A stretch of DNA of 64,000 nt from an uncultured Campylobacter sp. (GTDB lineage: Bacteria > Campylobacterota > Campylobacteria > Campylobacterales > Campylobacteraceae): assembly GCF_938045345.1 (NCBI RefSeq), contig NZ_CALIMS010000006.1, positions 62,001 through 126,000 of the forward strand, given 5' to 3'. The notes under the pieces were generated by a model. It did no database searches, was not told the origin of the DNA, and worked only from the letters and a program-made list of their open reading frames with translations. The position numbers were made by a program, and so were the translations under genes. Positions 16,994-25,894 of the stretch are shown in pieces. Numbering within the stretch: the first letter of the stretch is position 1; each line of letters begins with the position of its first letter.

Positions 16994-18082
16994 ATGGCAA
17001 GATACGCTCAGATCGACAAAAGAACCCCTATTAAATCCGGCGGCGATAAGTTTCGCAGATTCCTCTCCCGCACCTTTAACGGCGAGCTTTTCGTGGGGCT
17101 GTGGGTGGTGTTAAAAAATATGTTTAAGCGCAGCGGCTCGCACACGCTTCGGTATCCTATGGAAAAATTTGTTATGCCGCCTAGATATCGCGGCGTGCAT
17201 AAGCTAATGCGCCTGCTAGAAAGCGGCAGCGAGCGCTGCATCGGATGCGGCTTGTGTGAGAAGATCTGCGTGGCAAACTGCATCGCGATGGAGACCAGCC
17301 TCGGCGCCGACGGCCGCAAAAAGGTAGATAACTACTCGATAAATTTAGGGCGCTGCGTCTACTGCGGGCTTTGCGCGGATGTCTGCCCCGAGATCGCTAT
17401 CGTGCACGGCTGCGAGTACGAGCTTGCGAGCGAACAGCGCGCGTATTACGGCTTTAAAGAGGATCTTTTGATCCGAGGCGAAAATTTATGCTTAAACGGG
17501 GCGGCGCAGGAGTTTGCGGGCTACGGCAGCCTGGATGAAAACGCAGGCGCGCGGATCAAGGTGACGCCGAACGCCTATATAAAAAGCGACGCCGCAAGCG
17601 ATGAGCTAAGCTCAAAGAGCGCGGATTCAAATTTAAAAAACAGCGCCGCGGAAAGCTCCAAAAAAGAGGGTGCCGCTAGCGATAAAATTCTATTTTCAAA
17701 GGGCGCGGGCTTAAGCGGCGAAATTTTATCCAAGCGGCAAGACGTGGGGCGTGCAAGCTTAAAGGAAAGTTCCGCCGCGGACGCCGAAAATTCTAAAGAA
17801 AATTCCGTTACGGACGCTCAAAATTCCGCGCCTGATTCACAGCGAAATTCCAAAGAAAATCTCGTCTCTCAGAGCGCCGAAGATTCCGCTACGGATAGTA
17901 AAAATTTGGCGGAGAATTCTAAAGAGAGTTCCGTTGTGTCGCATGCTGAAAATTCTGTCGGCGATTCTACGGAAAATTTTAAAAATAATTCCGCTACAAA
18001 CGACGATTCTTCGGAGAATTCCAAAGAAAATTCCGCCTCGCAAAGCGCCGAGGATTCCGCCGCGCAGGGGGAGGAGCAATGA
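16994..18082 (+). CDS. nuoI: NADH-quinone oxidoreductase subunit I with a long low-complexity tail
   Basis: The 362-residue product starts at the ATG after AAGGAAGGGCGCG; a longer frame running back into nuoH is not supported. The first ~190 residues are a normal NuoI with two 4Fe-4S motifs, CIGCGLCEKIC and CVYCGLCADVC, which carry electrons to NuoB. Residues ~195-362 form a tail of Ser, Ala, Glu, Asn, Asp and Lys (ENSKENS, AEDSATDS, NSA repeats), absent from typical NuoI proteins of ~165-215 residues. The tail is encoded by repeated GAAAATTCC / GCGGAAGATTCCG words. NuoJ begins inside its stop codon. Confidence 0.92.
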   Translation: MARYAQIDKRTPIKSGGDKFRRFLSRTFNGELFVGLWVVLKNMFKRSGSHTLRYPMEKFVMPPRYRGVHKLMRLLESGSERCIGCGLCEKICVANCIAMETSLGADGRKKVDNYSINLGRCVYCGLCADVCPEIAIVHGCEYELASEQRAYYGFKEDLLIRGENLCLNGAAQEFAGYGSLDENAGARIKVTPNAYIKSDAASDELSSKSADSNLKNSAAESSKKEGAASDKILFSKGAGLSGEILSKRQDVGRASLKESSAADAENSKENSVTDAQNSAPDSQRNSKENLVSQSAEDSATDSKNLAENSKESSVVSHAENSVGDSTENFKNNSATNDDSSENSKENSASQSAEDSAAQGEEQ

Positions 18083-18606
18083 TACAAACGCTTGCATTTT
18101 ATTTTTTCAGCGCGGTTTGCCTGGCGCTTTTCGGCATCAGCGTTTTTAGCAAAAACGTCCTTTATGCCCTTAGCGCGCTGGCCGGCGGTATGGTCTTTAT
18201 GAGCGGATTTTTCTTCTTGCTGGATGCGGAGTTTTTGGGCGTAGTGCAGATCATAGTCTACACGGGCGCCGTGATCGTGCTTTACGGCTTCGCGCTGATG
18301 TTTTTGGGCGCGGATAAAAACGTAAACGAGCCCAAAAAGGGGGCAAGGCTATTTTTCGCGCTTAGCGGCGTGATTGCATTTTTGCTCGTGATTATCGTGC
18401 TCGGCGCAGTGGTTGCGAACAACGTAGAAACGCTTAAAATTTTAAACACCGACGATACCGAGGCGCTTGGGATGATTATCTTTACGAAATATCTGGCGAT
18501 TTTCGAGCTTGCCGCCGTGATGCTGCTCGTGGCGATGATCTGCGCTATCGTGCTTGCGCATAAGCAGATGGACGCGAGCCTGAGCTACGAAGAGAGCGAG
18601 GGATAA
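18079..18606 (+). CDS. nuoJ: NADH-quinone oxidoreductase subunit J
   Basis: The 175-residue membrane subunit has five helices. The third helix has the pi-bulge motif in VQIIVYTGAVIVLYGFALM, typical of NuoJ, the flexible element of the proton path. It starts within the nuoI stop (ATGA). Confidence 0.93.
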   Translation: MIQTLAFYFFSAVCLALFGISVFSKNVLYALSALAGGMVFMSGFFFLLDAEFLGVVQIIVYTGAVIVLYGFALMFLGADKNVNEPKKGARLFFALSGVIAFLLVIIVLGAVVANNVETLKILNTDDTEALGMIIFTKYLAIFELAAVMLLVAMICAIVLAHKQMDASLSYEESEG

Positions 18607-18607
18607 A

Positions 18608-18931
18608 ATGGGTCTAAATCACTATCTGATCGTCGCTGCGATGATGTTTGGGCTCGGGCTTGCGGGTATGATGAAGCGAAGAAATTTGATAATGCTCTTT
18701 TTTTCGAGCGAAATTTTATTAAACGCCGCAAATTTAGCCCTCGTCGCCGTGGCGAAATTTTACGACAATATAAACGGCGAAATTTTTGCGCTTTTCATCG
18801 TAGCGATCGCCGCGAGCGAGATGGCCGTGGGGCTTGGGCTGCTCATCTTGTGGTATAAGAAAACGGGCAGCATCGAACTTGACAGCTTCGTAAATTTTAA
18901 AAATCCTTCCAAGGATGGACCGGATGCTTGA
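18608..18931 (+). CDS. nuoK: NADH-quinone oxidoreductase subunit K
   Basis: The 107-residue subunit has three membrane helices with the buried glutamates expected for proton transfer: one in FFSSEILLNAANL and one in AIAASEMAVGLGLLIL. GAGGGA lies before the ATG. It overlaps the start of nuoL by eight bases. Confidence 0.93.
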   Translation: MGLNHYLIVAAMMFGLGLAGMMKRRNLIMLFFSSEILLNAANLALVAVAKFYDNINGEIFALFIVAIAASEMAVGLGLLILWYKKTGSIELDSFVNFKNPSKDGPDA

Positions 18932-20771
18932 TACCGTTTTTGTGTGGCTTTTAATCGCCCTTTTCGCACCGCTTGCCTCGGCGATCTTCGCAGGCGTTTT
19001 CATTCGCGCCAAAGACAAGATGTTTATTGGCGTAATCTGCTCGGCGCTGGTGATTTTAAGCACTATCGCGTCGCTTGCTTTGATGGAGCTCGTCTCTGAC
19101 AACCGCCTAATCAGCGTAAGCTTAGCCGATTTCATAAGCACCGGATTTCTGGACGCAAAATTTAGCTTTCTCATAGATAGCGTAAGTGCGGTGATGATGG
19201 TGGTCGTAGGTATCGTTTCCAGCGTCGTGCACGTGTATTCGATCTACTATATGTGGGAGGATGAGGGATTTGCTAAATTTTTCAGCTTCCTGGGGCTTTT
19301 CGTATTTTCGATGCTGGTTTTGGTAACGAGCGATAATTTTTTAGGGCTTTTCATCGGCTGGGAGGGGGTCGGACTTTGCTCGTGGCTGTTAATAGGCTTT
19401 TGGTACGACAGGAGCAATTACAGCTGGTGCGCCAATGAAGCTTTTATAATGAACCGTATCGCAGACCTTGGGATGCTGCTTGGAATTTTTCTGATCTATT
19501 TAAATTTCGGCTCGCTGCGCTACGAGGTAGTGTTTGCGAACGCAGCGAGCTTGGAGCCTGAAATTTTAACCCTGATTGCAGCGCTTTTATTCATCGGCGC
19601 GATGGGCAAAAGCGCGCAGTTTCCGTTCCATACCTGGCTTGCCGACGCGATGGCGGGCCCGACGCCCGTATCTGCGCTCATCCACGCAGCGACGATGGTT
19701 ACGGCGGGCGTTTATCTGGTGATCCGCGCAAACGCGATTTTCGCGCTCGCGCCCGAAGTAAGCGGCTTTATCGTCTGCTTGGGCGCTTTCGTGGCGGTCT
19801 TTGCGGCGTCGATGGCGCTGGTTCATAACGATCTTAAAAAGATCATCGCCTACTCCACGCTTTCGCAGCTTGGCTATATGTTCGTAGCCGCGGGGCTCGG
19901 GGCGTATTGGATCGCGCTATTTCATCTGGCGACGCATGCGTTTTTCAAGGCACTTCTATTTTTGGGAGCGGGTAACGTAATGCACGCGATGAAAGACGAT
20001 CTAAATATCCAAAATATGGGCGGATTATATAAGTTTATGCGGCCGACGGCGATTTTAATGTGCATAGGCTCGCTCGCGCTTTGCGGATTTTATCCGTTCG
20101 CGGGCTTTTTTTCAAAAGATAAAATTTTAGAAGCGGCGTGGAGCGCGGACGCGTATTTTATCTGGGCGCTGCTGTTTGCGGGCGCCGCGATGACGACGTT
20201 TTACAGCGTGCGCCTAATAATGCTCGTGTTTTTCGGCAAGCAAAAATTTACCCACCATCCGCACGAGGCGAAAGGCTTTGCCCTCATCGCGATGGGCGTA
20301 TTAGCCGTGCCTGCGGTGATCGCAGGCTTTTTCGAGCACGATTTTGCTGAGTTCGTGCTTAGCATACTGCCGGGCTTTAAAGCTTCGATCCCGCACGGCG
20401 TAGAGGTAATTTTGATCGCCCTAACGCTAGCGATGATAAGCGCGGTGGCGATCGGCACGATTTGGATATACGGCAAGGGTAAATTTAGCCAAAATTTAAA
20501 GAACTGCAAATTTTATAAAATTTTGATCGCGCAGTATTTTATCCCGCAAATTTACGAGCGCGTGATCGTGCGCGGATACGCTAAGCTTAGCGAGATCTGC
20601 GCTAAATGCGACGGCGCGATCATAGACGCCAGCGTTGATCTGATCGCTCGCGTGGCGGTAAAAAGCGGCGAAGGTGCGGATCGCGCGAGCAATAGCGGAG
20701 ATTTGAGCGCAAATTTAAGGTGGATGGTTTTGGGATCTTTCATTTTGCTGATTTTGGCGTTTGCGCTGTGA
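18924..20771 (+). CDS. nuoL: NADH-quinone oxidoreductase subunit L
   Basis: The 615-residue antiporter-like subunit has the proton-channel glutamate in IGWEGVGLCSWLLIGFWY, lysine helices around AMGKSAQFPFHTWLADAMAGPTPVSALIHAATM, and HNDLKKIIAYSTLSQLGYM. The C-terminal part holds the lateral amphipathic helix. I prefer the ATG at 18924, eight bases after AAGGA; an ATG nine bases earlier touches the ribosome site. Confidence 0.94.
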   Translation: MLDTVFVWLLIALFAPLASAIFAGVFIRAKDKMFIGVICSALVILSTIASLALMELVSDNRLISVSLADFISTGFLDAKFSFLIDSVSAVMMVVVGIVSSVVHVYSIYYMWEDEGFAKFFSFLGLFVFSMLVLVTSDNFLGLFIGWEGVGLCSWLLIGFWYDRSNYSWCANEAFIMNRIADLGMLLGIFLIYLNFGSLRYEVVFANAASLEPEILTLIAALLFIGAMGKSAQFPFHTWLADAMAGPTPVSALIHAATMVTAGVYLVIRANAIFALAPEVSGFIVCLGAFVAVFAASMALVHNDLKKIIAYSTLSQLGYMFVAAGLGAYWIALFHLATHAFFKALLFLGAGNVMHAMKDDLNIQNMGGLYKFMRPTAILMCIGSLALCGFYPFAGFFSKDKILEAAWSADAYFIWALLFAGAAMTTFYSVRLIMLVFFGKQKFTHHPHEAKGFALIAMGVLAVPAVIAGFFEHDFAEFVLSILPGFKASIPHGVEVILIALTLAMISAVAIGTIWIYGKGKFSQNLKNCKFYKILIAQYFIPQIYERVIVRGYAKLSEICAKCDGAIIDASVDLIARVAVKSGEGADRASNSGDLSANLRWMVLGSFILLILAFAL

Positions 20772-20778
20772 GGTGGGC

Positions 20779-22308
20779 ATGGAATACTTTTTAAGTTTGG
20801 TTATATTTTTTCCGGCGGTAGCTGCGGTTTTGGGCTTTTTGATCGACGAAGCGAGCATTAAGACCTATGCCGTTACGATGAGCTTTATAGAGTTTGTGCT
20901 TTCGCTCGTTTTGTGGATACTCTATGAGCCGGTGGACGGCATCGCGTTTAGCGTGCTGCACCCTTTCATAAGCGAATACGGCATCAACTACTTCATCGGC
21001 GTGGACGGAATTTCGCTGTTTTTAGTGATCCTAAGCACGCTGGTTACATTTTTGGCGCTGCTTAGTCTAAGCATTAAAGAGTGCGCCAAAAATTTAATCA
21101 TCTGCATTTTGTTTTTAGAGATGACGATGGTGGGCGTTTTTGTGGCGCTGGATGCGATTTTGTTTTACATCTTTTGGGAGCTTTCGCTTATTCCGATGCT
21201 CTATATCATCGGCGCATGGGGCAGCGGCAAGAGAATTTACGCCGCGGTAAAATTTTTCATCTACACCTTTCTAGGTTCGATGTTTCTACTCGTAGGGCTC
21301 GTAGCGATGAGCTATTTCTATCACGAGGCTACGGGCGAGTATAGCTTTAATATCCTAGACTGGCAGAGCTTGTCGCTGCCGCTTAGCACGCAAATTCCTC
21401 TATTTTTGGCATTTTCGGTCGCTTTTGCGATCAAGACGCCTTGCTTTCCTTTTCATACCTGGCTTCCGTACGCGCACGGGCAGGCTCCTACGATAGGCTC
21501 GGTTCTGCTTGCTGCAGTGCTTCTTAAGATGGGCACCTACGGCTTCGTGCGATTTTCGCTGCCGCTATTTCCCGACGCGAGCGTGCATTTTAGCGGGATA
21601 ATGTGCGCCGTAGCGATCGTTATGATCATCTATGCAAGCTTCATCGCCTTTGCACAAAAAGACATCAAGCAGGTTATCGCGTACAGCTCGATCGCTCATA
21701 TGGGCGTCATAATGCTTGGAATTTTTTCAATGAGCGCAGAAGGGGTGAGCGGCGCGGTATTTTTGATGATCAGCCACGGCATCGTAAGCGGCGGGCTTTT
21801 TATGCTCGTAGGCTTTTTATACGACCGCAGGCACACGAAGCTTTTCAGCGAGTTCGGCGGGCTTGCGCGGGTGATGCCGCTTTATGCGTTTTGCTTTTGC
21901 GTCGTGCTGCTAGGCTCGATAGGCCTTCCGCTTACCATCGGCTTCGTGGGAGAATTCCTAAGTCTTGCGGGGATTTTTAAAATAAGCTTTAGTTACGCGC
22001 TTTTGGGCGGACTCGGCATAATAATGGGCGCGATCTATTCGATGAACCTTTATAAAAAGACCTTTTTCGGCGCGCTCGTGCATGAGGAGAATAAAAAGCT
22101 AAGCGATCTAAACAGAACCGAGCTTTGCTCTATCATCCCGATCTGCGTGCTGGTGGTAGTGCTCGGCGTCGCGCCGAATCTGATGTTAAAGAGAATCGAG
22201 CCCAGCGTGACGCAAAGCCTTGAGCTGATGTTTAATAAAGCCTCTCAAACCGCGACTCGTGCCTATATGGAAAAAGCAAATTTTAAGGTAAGAAGCGATG
22301 CAAAATAA
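20779..22308 (+). CDS. nuoM: NADH-quinone oxidoreductase subunit M
   Basis: The 509-residue antiporter-like membrane subunit has the glutamate helix FYIFWELSLIPMLYIIGAWG, the IKTPCFPFHTWLPYAHGQAPT loop and FAQKDIKQVIAYSSIAHMGV. GAGGTG precedes the ATG. An in-frame TTG further upstream overlaps nuoL and is less likely. The nuoN start lies inside its end. Confidence 0.94.
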   Translation: MEYFLSLVIFFPAVAAVLGFLIDEASIKTYAVTMSFIEFVLSLVLWILYEPVDGIAFSVLHPFISEYGINYFIGVDGISLFLVILSTLVTFLALLSLSIKECAKNLIICILFLEMTMVGVFVALDAILFYIFWELSLIPMLYIIGAWGSGKRIYAAVKFFIYTFLGSMFLLVGLVAMSYFYHEATGEYSFNILDWQSLSLPLSTQIPLFLAFSVAFAIKTPCFPFHTWLPYAHGQAPTIGSVLLAAVLLKMGTYGFVRFSLPLFPDASVHFSGIMCAVAIVMIIYASFIAFAQKDIKQVIAYSSIAHMGVIMLGIFSMSAEGVSGAVFLMISHGIVSGGLFMLVGFLYDRRHTKLFSEFGGLARVMPLYAFCFCVVLLGSIGLPLTIGFVGEFLSLAGIFKISFSYALLGGLGIIMGAIYSMNLYKKTFFGALVHEENKKLSDLNRTELCSIIPICVLVVVLGVAPNLMLKRIEPSVTQSLELMFNKASQTATRAYMEKANFKVRSDAK

Positions 22309-24088
22309 TCTTTTAAATTTAGCCTCGATCGCGCCTATGGCGATGCTCGGAGGATTTGCCCTGCTGATGCTCGCAGTTTCGCTTTTTGCGCGCACGCTAT
22401 CGTATAAATTTTATGCTGTCATCACGATACTGGCGCTAGCTCTGGGCTTCGGGCTTGTTTTTGGATACAACAGCGGCATACGCGGGCTTTTCGACGTGAT
22501 GCTGGTGGACGGAATCGCGACGCTATCGATGCTTATCATGCTCGCAGGCTCGATATTTTTCATCTTTCTGTCTTTGGGTGCAAGAAGCGCGCATGAGTAC
22601 TACACGGCGGAGTTTTTCGTGCTGTTTTTATTCGTGCTCGTGGGCTATGAGTTTATGGTCGCGAGCGAAAGCTTAATGATGATCCTCGTTGGGCTTGAAA
22701 CAGGCTCGCTGGCGCTTTATACGTTAATCGCGCTTCACAACCGCGCCAGATCGGTAGAAGCGGCGCTAAAATACTTCATAATGGGCGCGCTGGGATCGGG
22801 CTTTTTCGCATTCGGCGCGGCGATGTTTTTTCTATCGACCGGCTCTATGGAAATTTCAAACATCGCGCAGATCGCCAAGAGTTCAAATTTACAAACCAAC
22901 GTCTTGCTTTTCGCCGCCTGCTCATTTATGATCGTCTCTATAGGATTTAAGCTCTCGCTGATCCCGTTTCACACCTGGACGCCCGACGTTTACGAGGGTG
23001 CGAGCTCCGCTATGGCGGGCTTTTTGTCCGTCGTGCCCAAGATCGCGGGCTTTGTCGTTGCGATCAGGCTGTTTGAAGCGCTGCAAAGCATCGGCGTGCA
23101 GTGGCTAAACATCGTGCTCTACGCCGTAGCGGTGCTTACGATGAGCTTAGCGAACCTTATGGCGCTCGTACAGCGCGACGTCAAGCGGATGCTTGCTTTT
23201 AGCTCCGTTTCGCACGCGGGCTTCGTGCTCTGCGCGATCGTGATCGGCTCGACGCAGGCAAACGCCGCACTTTTCAACTACTGGATACTATATGCCGTCG
23301 CGAACCTCGGCGCGTTTGCGTTCATTTGGTGCGTGCGGGAGAGGCGCGCACGCAGCTTTGGGTCTGGGCCCGAAGTTAGCGCGGAGGGTTTGAAATTTTG
23401 CTACGAAAACAGCGCGTCAAACGGGCAAAATTTTAAGACGGAGCCTGCTTACGCGCGCGACGACGGGCTAAATTTTAAAGCCGAAGCGGACGAGAGAAAT
23501 TTTAAGCTCGAGGATGAGGTCGGCAAAGGAAATTTCAAAACCGAGAGGTTTGAAAAAAATTTTAAATTTGACGGTGGCGCGCGAGGTGGAGATATTAAAA
23601 TCGACCGCGGCGCGCAGACTAGGAGCCGTGCCGATAAGTCCAGCGCCAAAATTTGCGCGCAAAGCTCCAAGTTCGCGGCTCGCTTCGAGCATCCGTTTGA
23701 GAAATTTGACGGTCTGATCCGCACCCATCCACTCTTTGCGCTATGCGCAGCGATCTTCATGCTCTCGCTTGCGGGCGTTCCGCCGTTTAGCGTGTTTTGG
23801 GGCAAGATGTATCTGCTAAGCGCCGCGGTCAATTCGGGCTACTTTGCTCTCGCCGTTATCATGGCGGTAAATAGCGCGCTCGCGCTGTATTACTACCTGC
23901 GCCTCATCGTGCGTATGTTTTTGCACGAGCCGCGAAAGGACGCGGAGCTTGACGGCTCGCTGGGAGCGGTCTCGGTGCAGATAAAATTCGCCGTCGTGCT
24001 AGCTAGCGTGGCGTGCGTGCTGGCGCCGTTTTTGGTGAAATTCCTAACCGGCGCGGTAAATAATTTCGTCTTTTTAAGCGGGTATTGA
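22298..24088 (+). CDS. nuoN: NADH-quinone oxidoreductase subunit N with a ~120-residue hydrophilic insertion
   Basis: The 596-residue subunit is normal up to ~residue 346: LVGLETGSLALYTLIALHNR, SLIPFHTWTPDVYEGASS and LVQRDVKRMLAFSSVSHAGFVL are present. The end (~470-596) is also normal: HPLFALCAAIFMLSLAGVPPFSVFWGKMYL and later helices. Between them lies a charged insertion at ~346-468 with five diverged copies of an N-F-K-x-E/D unit (NFKTE, NFKAE, NFKLE, NFKTE, NFKFD) encoded by AAATTTTAA words. It falls in a loop between membrane helices, so it need not disrupt the fold. It is the last gene of the operon. Confidence 0.93.
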   Translation: MQNNLLNLASIAPMAMLGGFALLMLAVSLFARTLSYKFYAVITILALALGFGLVFGYNSGIRGLFDVMLVDGIATLSMLIMLAGSIFFIFLSLGARSAHEYYTAEFFVLFLFVLVGYEFMVASESLMMILVGLETGSLALYTLIALHNRARSVEAALKYFIMGALGSGFFAFGAAMFFLSTGSMEISNIAQIAKSSNLQTNVLLFAACSFMIVSIGFKLSLIPFHTWTPDVYEGASSAMAGFLSVVPKIAGFVVAIRLFEALQSIGVQWLNIVLYAVAVLTMSLANLMALVQRDVKRMLAFSSVSHAGFVLCAIVIGSTQANAALFNYWILYAVANLGAFAFIWCVRERRARSFGSGPEVSAEGLKFCYENSASNGQNFKTEPAYARDDGLNFKAEADERNFKLEDEVGKGNFKTERFEKNFKFDGGARGGDIKIDRGAQTRSRADKSSAKICAQSSKFAARFEHPFEKFDGLIRTHPLFALCAAIFMLSLAGVPPFSVFWGKMYLLSAAVNSGYFALAVIMAVNSALALYYYLRLIVRMFLHEPRKDAELDGSLGAVSVQIKFAVVLASVACVLAPFLVKFLTGAVNNFVFLSGY

Positions 24089-24142
24089 GCTTAAATTTTA
24101 AGCGCGAATTGAACCCACCGCGCTTTGCCAACAAGGAGAGAT

Positions 24143-24745
24143 ATGTTTTTGGGCGAGCTAAGTGCTGACGGCTACGGTTTTGCGCTGCTTGATGTGCGCG
24201 ATTTGAGTGAGTTTTTAAAGGAACGAAAATGCAGAGCAAAAAAGCTTCTAAGCTACTGGGACGCGCACAAGCAGCTGTTTTATGACGCCGTAAAGGGCGC
24301 TAAAGCTTTACCCTTCTACCCGCTTACGGTGCGCAGCTATGAGATCTTCGTTTGCATGGACGAGGAGTTTGCGCTGCCTGCGGGCTACGAAGTGGCTTTC
24401 AAGCGCGATAAGCTGTATTTCGCCCCGCAAAGCGGCTCCGCGATCCTAGCGAGCTTCGATGCTTTGCAATATCGTTTCGATAAGCTAAAAAGCGGCGAAC
24501 TCGAGCTAGGCTATGAGTGCCAAAGCGGCGCTGCGGGCAAGATACGAAAATTTAATTCCACGCTCAAGCTCGGCTTGCAAAGCGGCACTTACGAGCTTTG
24601 CGTCGTTGGGCTAAAAAACAGCTCGCAGCACCCCGAGAAATACGGTTACGCCTTTATTTTCAAGCGCAATGCAAGCGCGGAAAATCAAAATTTTGATAGG
24701 CTTGATAACAATAAATTTAGCTTTGATATTTGCGAAGGCGATTAA
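24143..24745 (+). CDS. Hypothetical protein
   Basis: The 200-residue product starts at the ATG after AAGGAGAGAT; an in-frame TTG 18 bases earlier includes the ribosome site and is unlikely. It has no signal peptide or membrane segment. The sequence has a mixed helix/strand look (LLSYWDAHKQLFYDAVKGAK, then SYEIFVCMDEEF, then SGTYELCVVGLKNS). I do not recognise a family. It follows nuoN by 54 bases and may be cotranscribed with it; it is convergent with miaA. Confidence 0.6.
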   Translation: MFLGELSADGYGFALLDVRDLSEFLKERKCRAKKLLSYWDAHKQLFYDAVKGAKALPFYPLTVRSYEIFVCMDEEFALPAGYEVAFKRDKLYFAPQSGSAILASFDALQYRFDKLKSGELELGYECQSGAAGKIRKFNSTLKLGLQSGTYELCVVGLKNSSQHPEKYGYAFIFKRNASAENQNFDRLDNNKFSFDICEGD

Positions 24746-24892
24746 ATTTGACCGAAATTCTGCGTCACGCAAGGCCTCGGCGCGCCCCGCAAAATTTTAA
24801 AGATACGACCGGCGCGGTAAATTTAAATCTAAATTTTACTTCCTTGTCTCACTTTTTTCTAGCAAGCGCACAAATTTTGATAAATTTTGATT

Positions 24893-25798
24893 TTAAATCT
24901 CGCGGCGGAGGAGCTTTAAAATTTCACGCTCCAGCTCTTGCGGTGGCGCCGAAATTTTATCCGCAAACTGCGAGCGGTTGAAGGTGCGCTGGCGCTTTGC
25001 AAGCTGTACCGTGTGCAGGCTTACGAGCTGCTCGCACTGCACCCGCGTGATCTGTCCGCGCAAAAGCTGCCCGCACTCCTTTAGCCCGATACAGCCTAGC
25101 GCCCTGCACTCCGCACCGTAGCGGGCGAATAAAAACTCCGCTTCTTCTAAAAGCCCGCGCTCAAACATCGCCTTCGTGCGCGCTTCGATGCGCTGTGCAA
25201 GCCACTGCTTAGGCGCGTCGATCTCAAAAATTTTAATATCCGAAATGACGGGCGGGGCGGTGTTTTCGTGCAAAAATTTACTTGGCGTCTCGCCGCAAAA
25301 TTTATAGATGCTTAGCCATTTTTGTAAACGAAAGCTGTCCGCCGCGCTAAGCTTTGCGGCAAATTCCGGATCGATCTGCTGCGCTAGAGCGTAAATTTCA
25401 TCGTTTGAAATTTCATTTTTAAAATCGGGAACCTTCGGCGCCAGACCGCTTAGCATCGCTTTTAGATAAAATCCGCTGCCCCCAGTGATTATCAAAGGCG
25501 CACCGCTACGCTCTGCAAAAGCCCGCGCGGCCGCGTACTCTTTTATAAACTCGCCGACGCTGAAGTACTCGTTTGGGTAGATTAAATTTACGCCGAAGTG
25601 CTTGATCTCGCGCAGCTGCTCCTCGCTTGGCTTAGCGCTTGCGATGTCGATTTGCCGGTAAATGCAGAGCGAATCCAGGCTCAAAATCACGGCGCCGGTC
25701 TCTCGCGCGATACTTAGTGCAAGATCGCTTTTGCCGCTTGCGGTGGTGCCGATGATCGCGATCTGCGGGCTTGCGTGCGAGTTTTGATTCTGGTTCAA
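24893..25798 (-). CDS. miaA: tRNA dimethylallyltransferase
   Basis: MiaA adds a dimethylallyl group to A37 of tRNAs that read UNN codons. Near the N-terminus are the P-loop GTTASGKSD and the DSLCIYRQIDIASAKPS block (DSMQVYR in most homologs). ITGGSGFYLKAM follows. I place the start at a TTG preceded by AAAGGA with six-base spacing (301 residues). A TTG 30 bases further upstream is possible but lacks this site. It is divergent from the prenyltransferase gene. Confidence 0.9.
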   Translation of the reverse strand: MNQNQNSHASPQIAIIGTTASGKSDLALSIARETGAVILSLDSLCIYRQIDIASAKPSEEQLREIKHFGVNLIYPNEYFSVGEFIKEYAAARAFAERSGAPLIITGGSGFYLKAMLSGLAPKVPDFKNEISNDEIYALAQQIDPEFAAKLSAADSFRLQKWLSIYKFCGETPSKFLHENTAPPVISDIKIFEIDAPKQWLAQRIEARTKAMFERGLLEEAEFLFARYGAECRALGCIGLKECGQLLRGQITRVQCEQLVSLHTVQLAKRQRTFNRSQFADKISAPPQELEREILKLLRREI

Positions 25799-25866
25799 GG
25801 CGTTTCCTTTCGTAAATTTTTCGTTCAAATTATATCAAATTTAGAGCTATTCTTACTTTTTTTTGA

Positions 25867-25872
25867 TACAAT
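25867..25872 (+). promoter_or_regulatory. Probable -10 box of the prenyltransferase gene
   Basis: TACAAT within TTTTTTTGATACAATGG, 22 bases before the ATG at 25895, after a T-rich upstream tract typical of Campylobacter sigma-70 promoters. Confidence 0.5.
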
Positions 25873-25894
25873 GGTGCCCAAAATAAGGGACGAA

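Noticed and set aside
17837..18097. Minus-strand frames opposite the nuoI tail
   Set aside because: They arise from the repetitive codons of the NuoI tail and have no ribosome site or recognisable product.
23449..23832. 127-codon frame on the minus strand inside nuoN
   Set aside because: It is the antisense shadow of the low-complexity insertion in NuoN; the plus-strand frame continues conserved NuoN on both sides.
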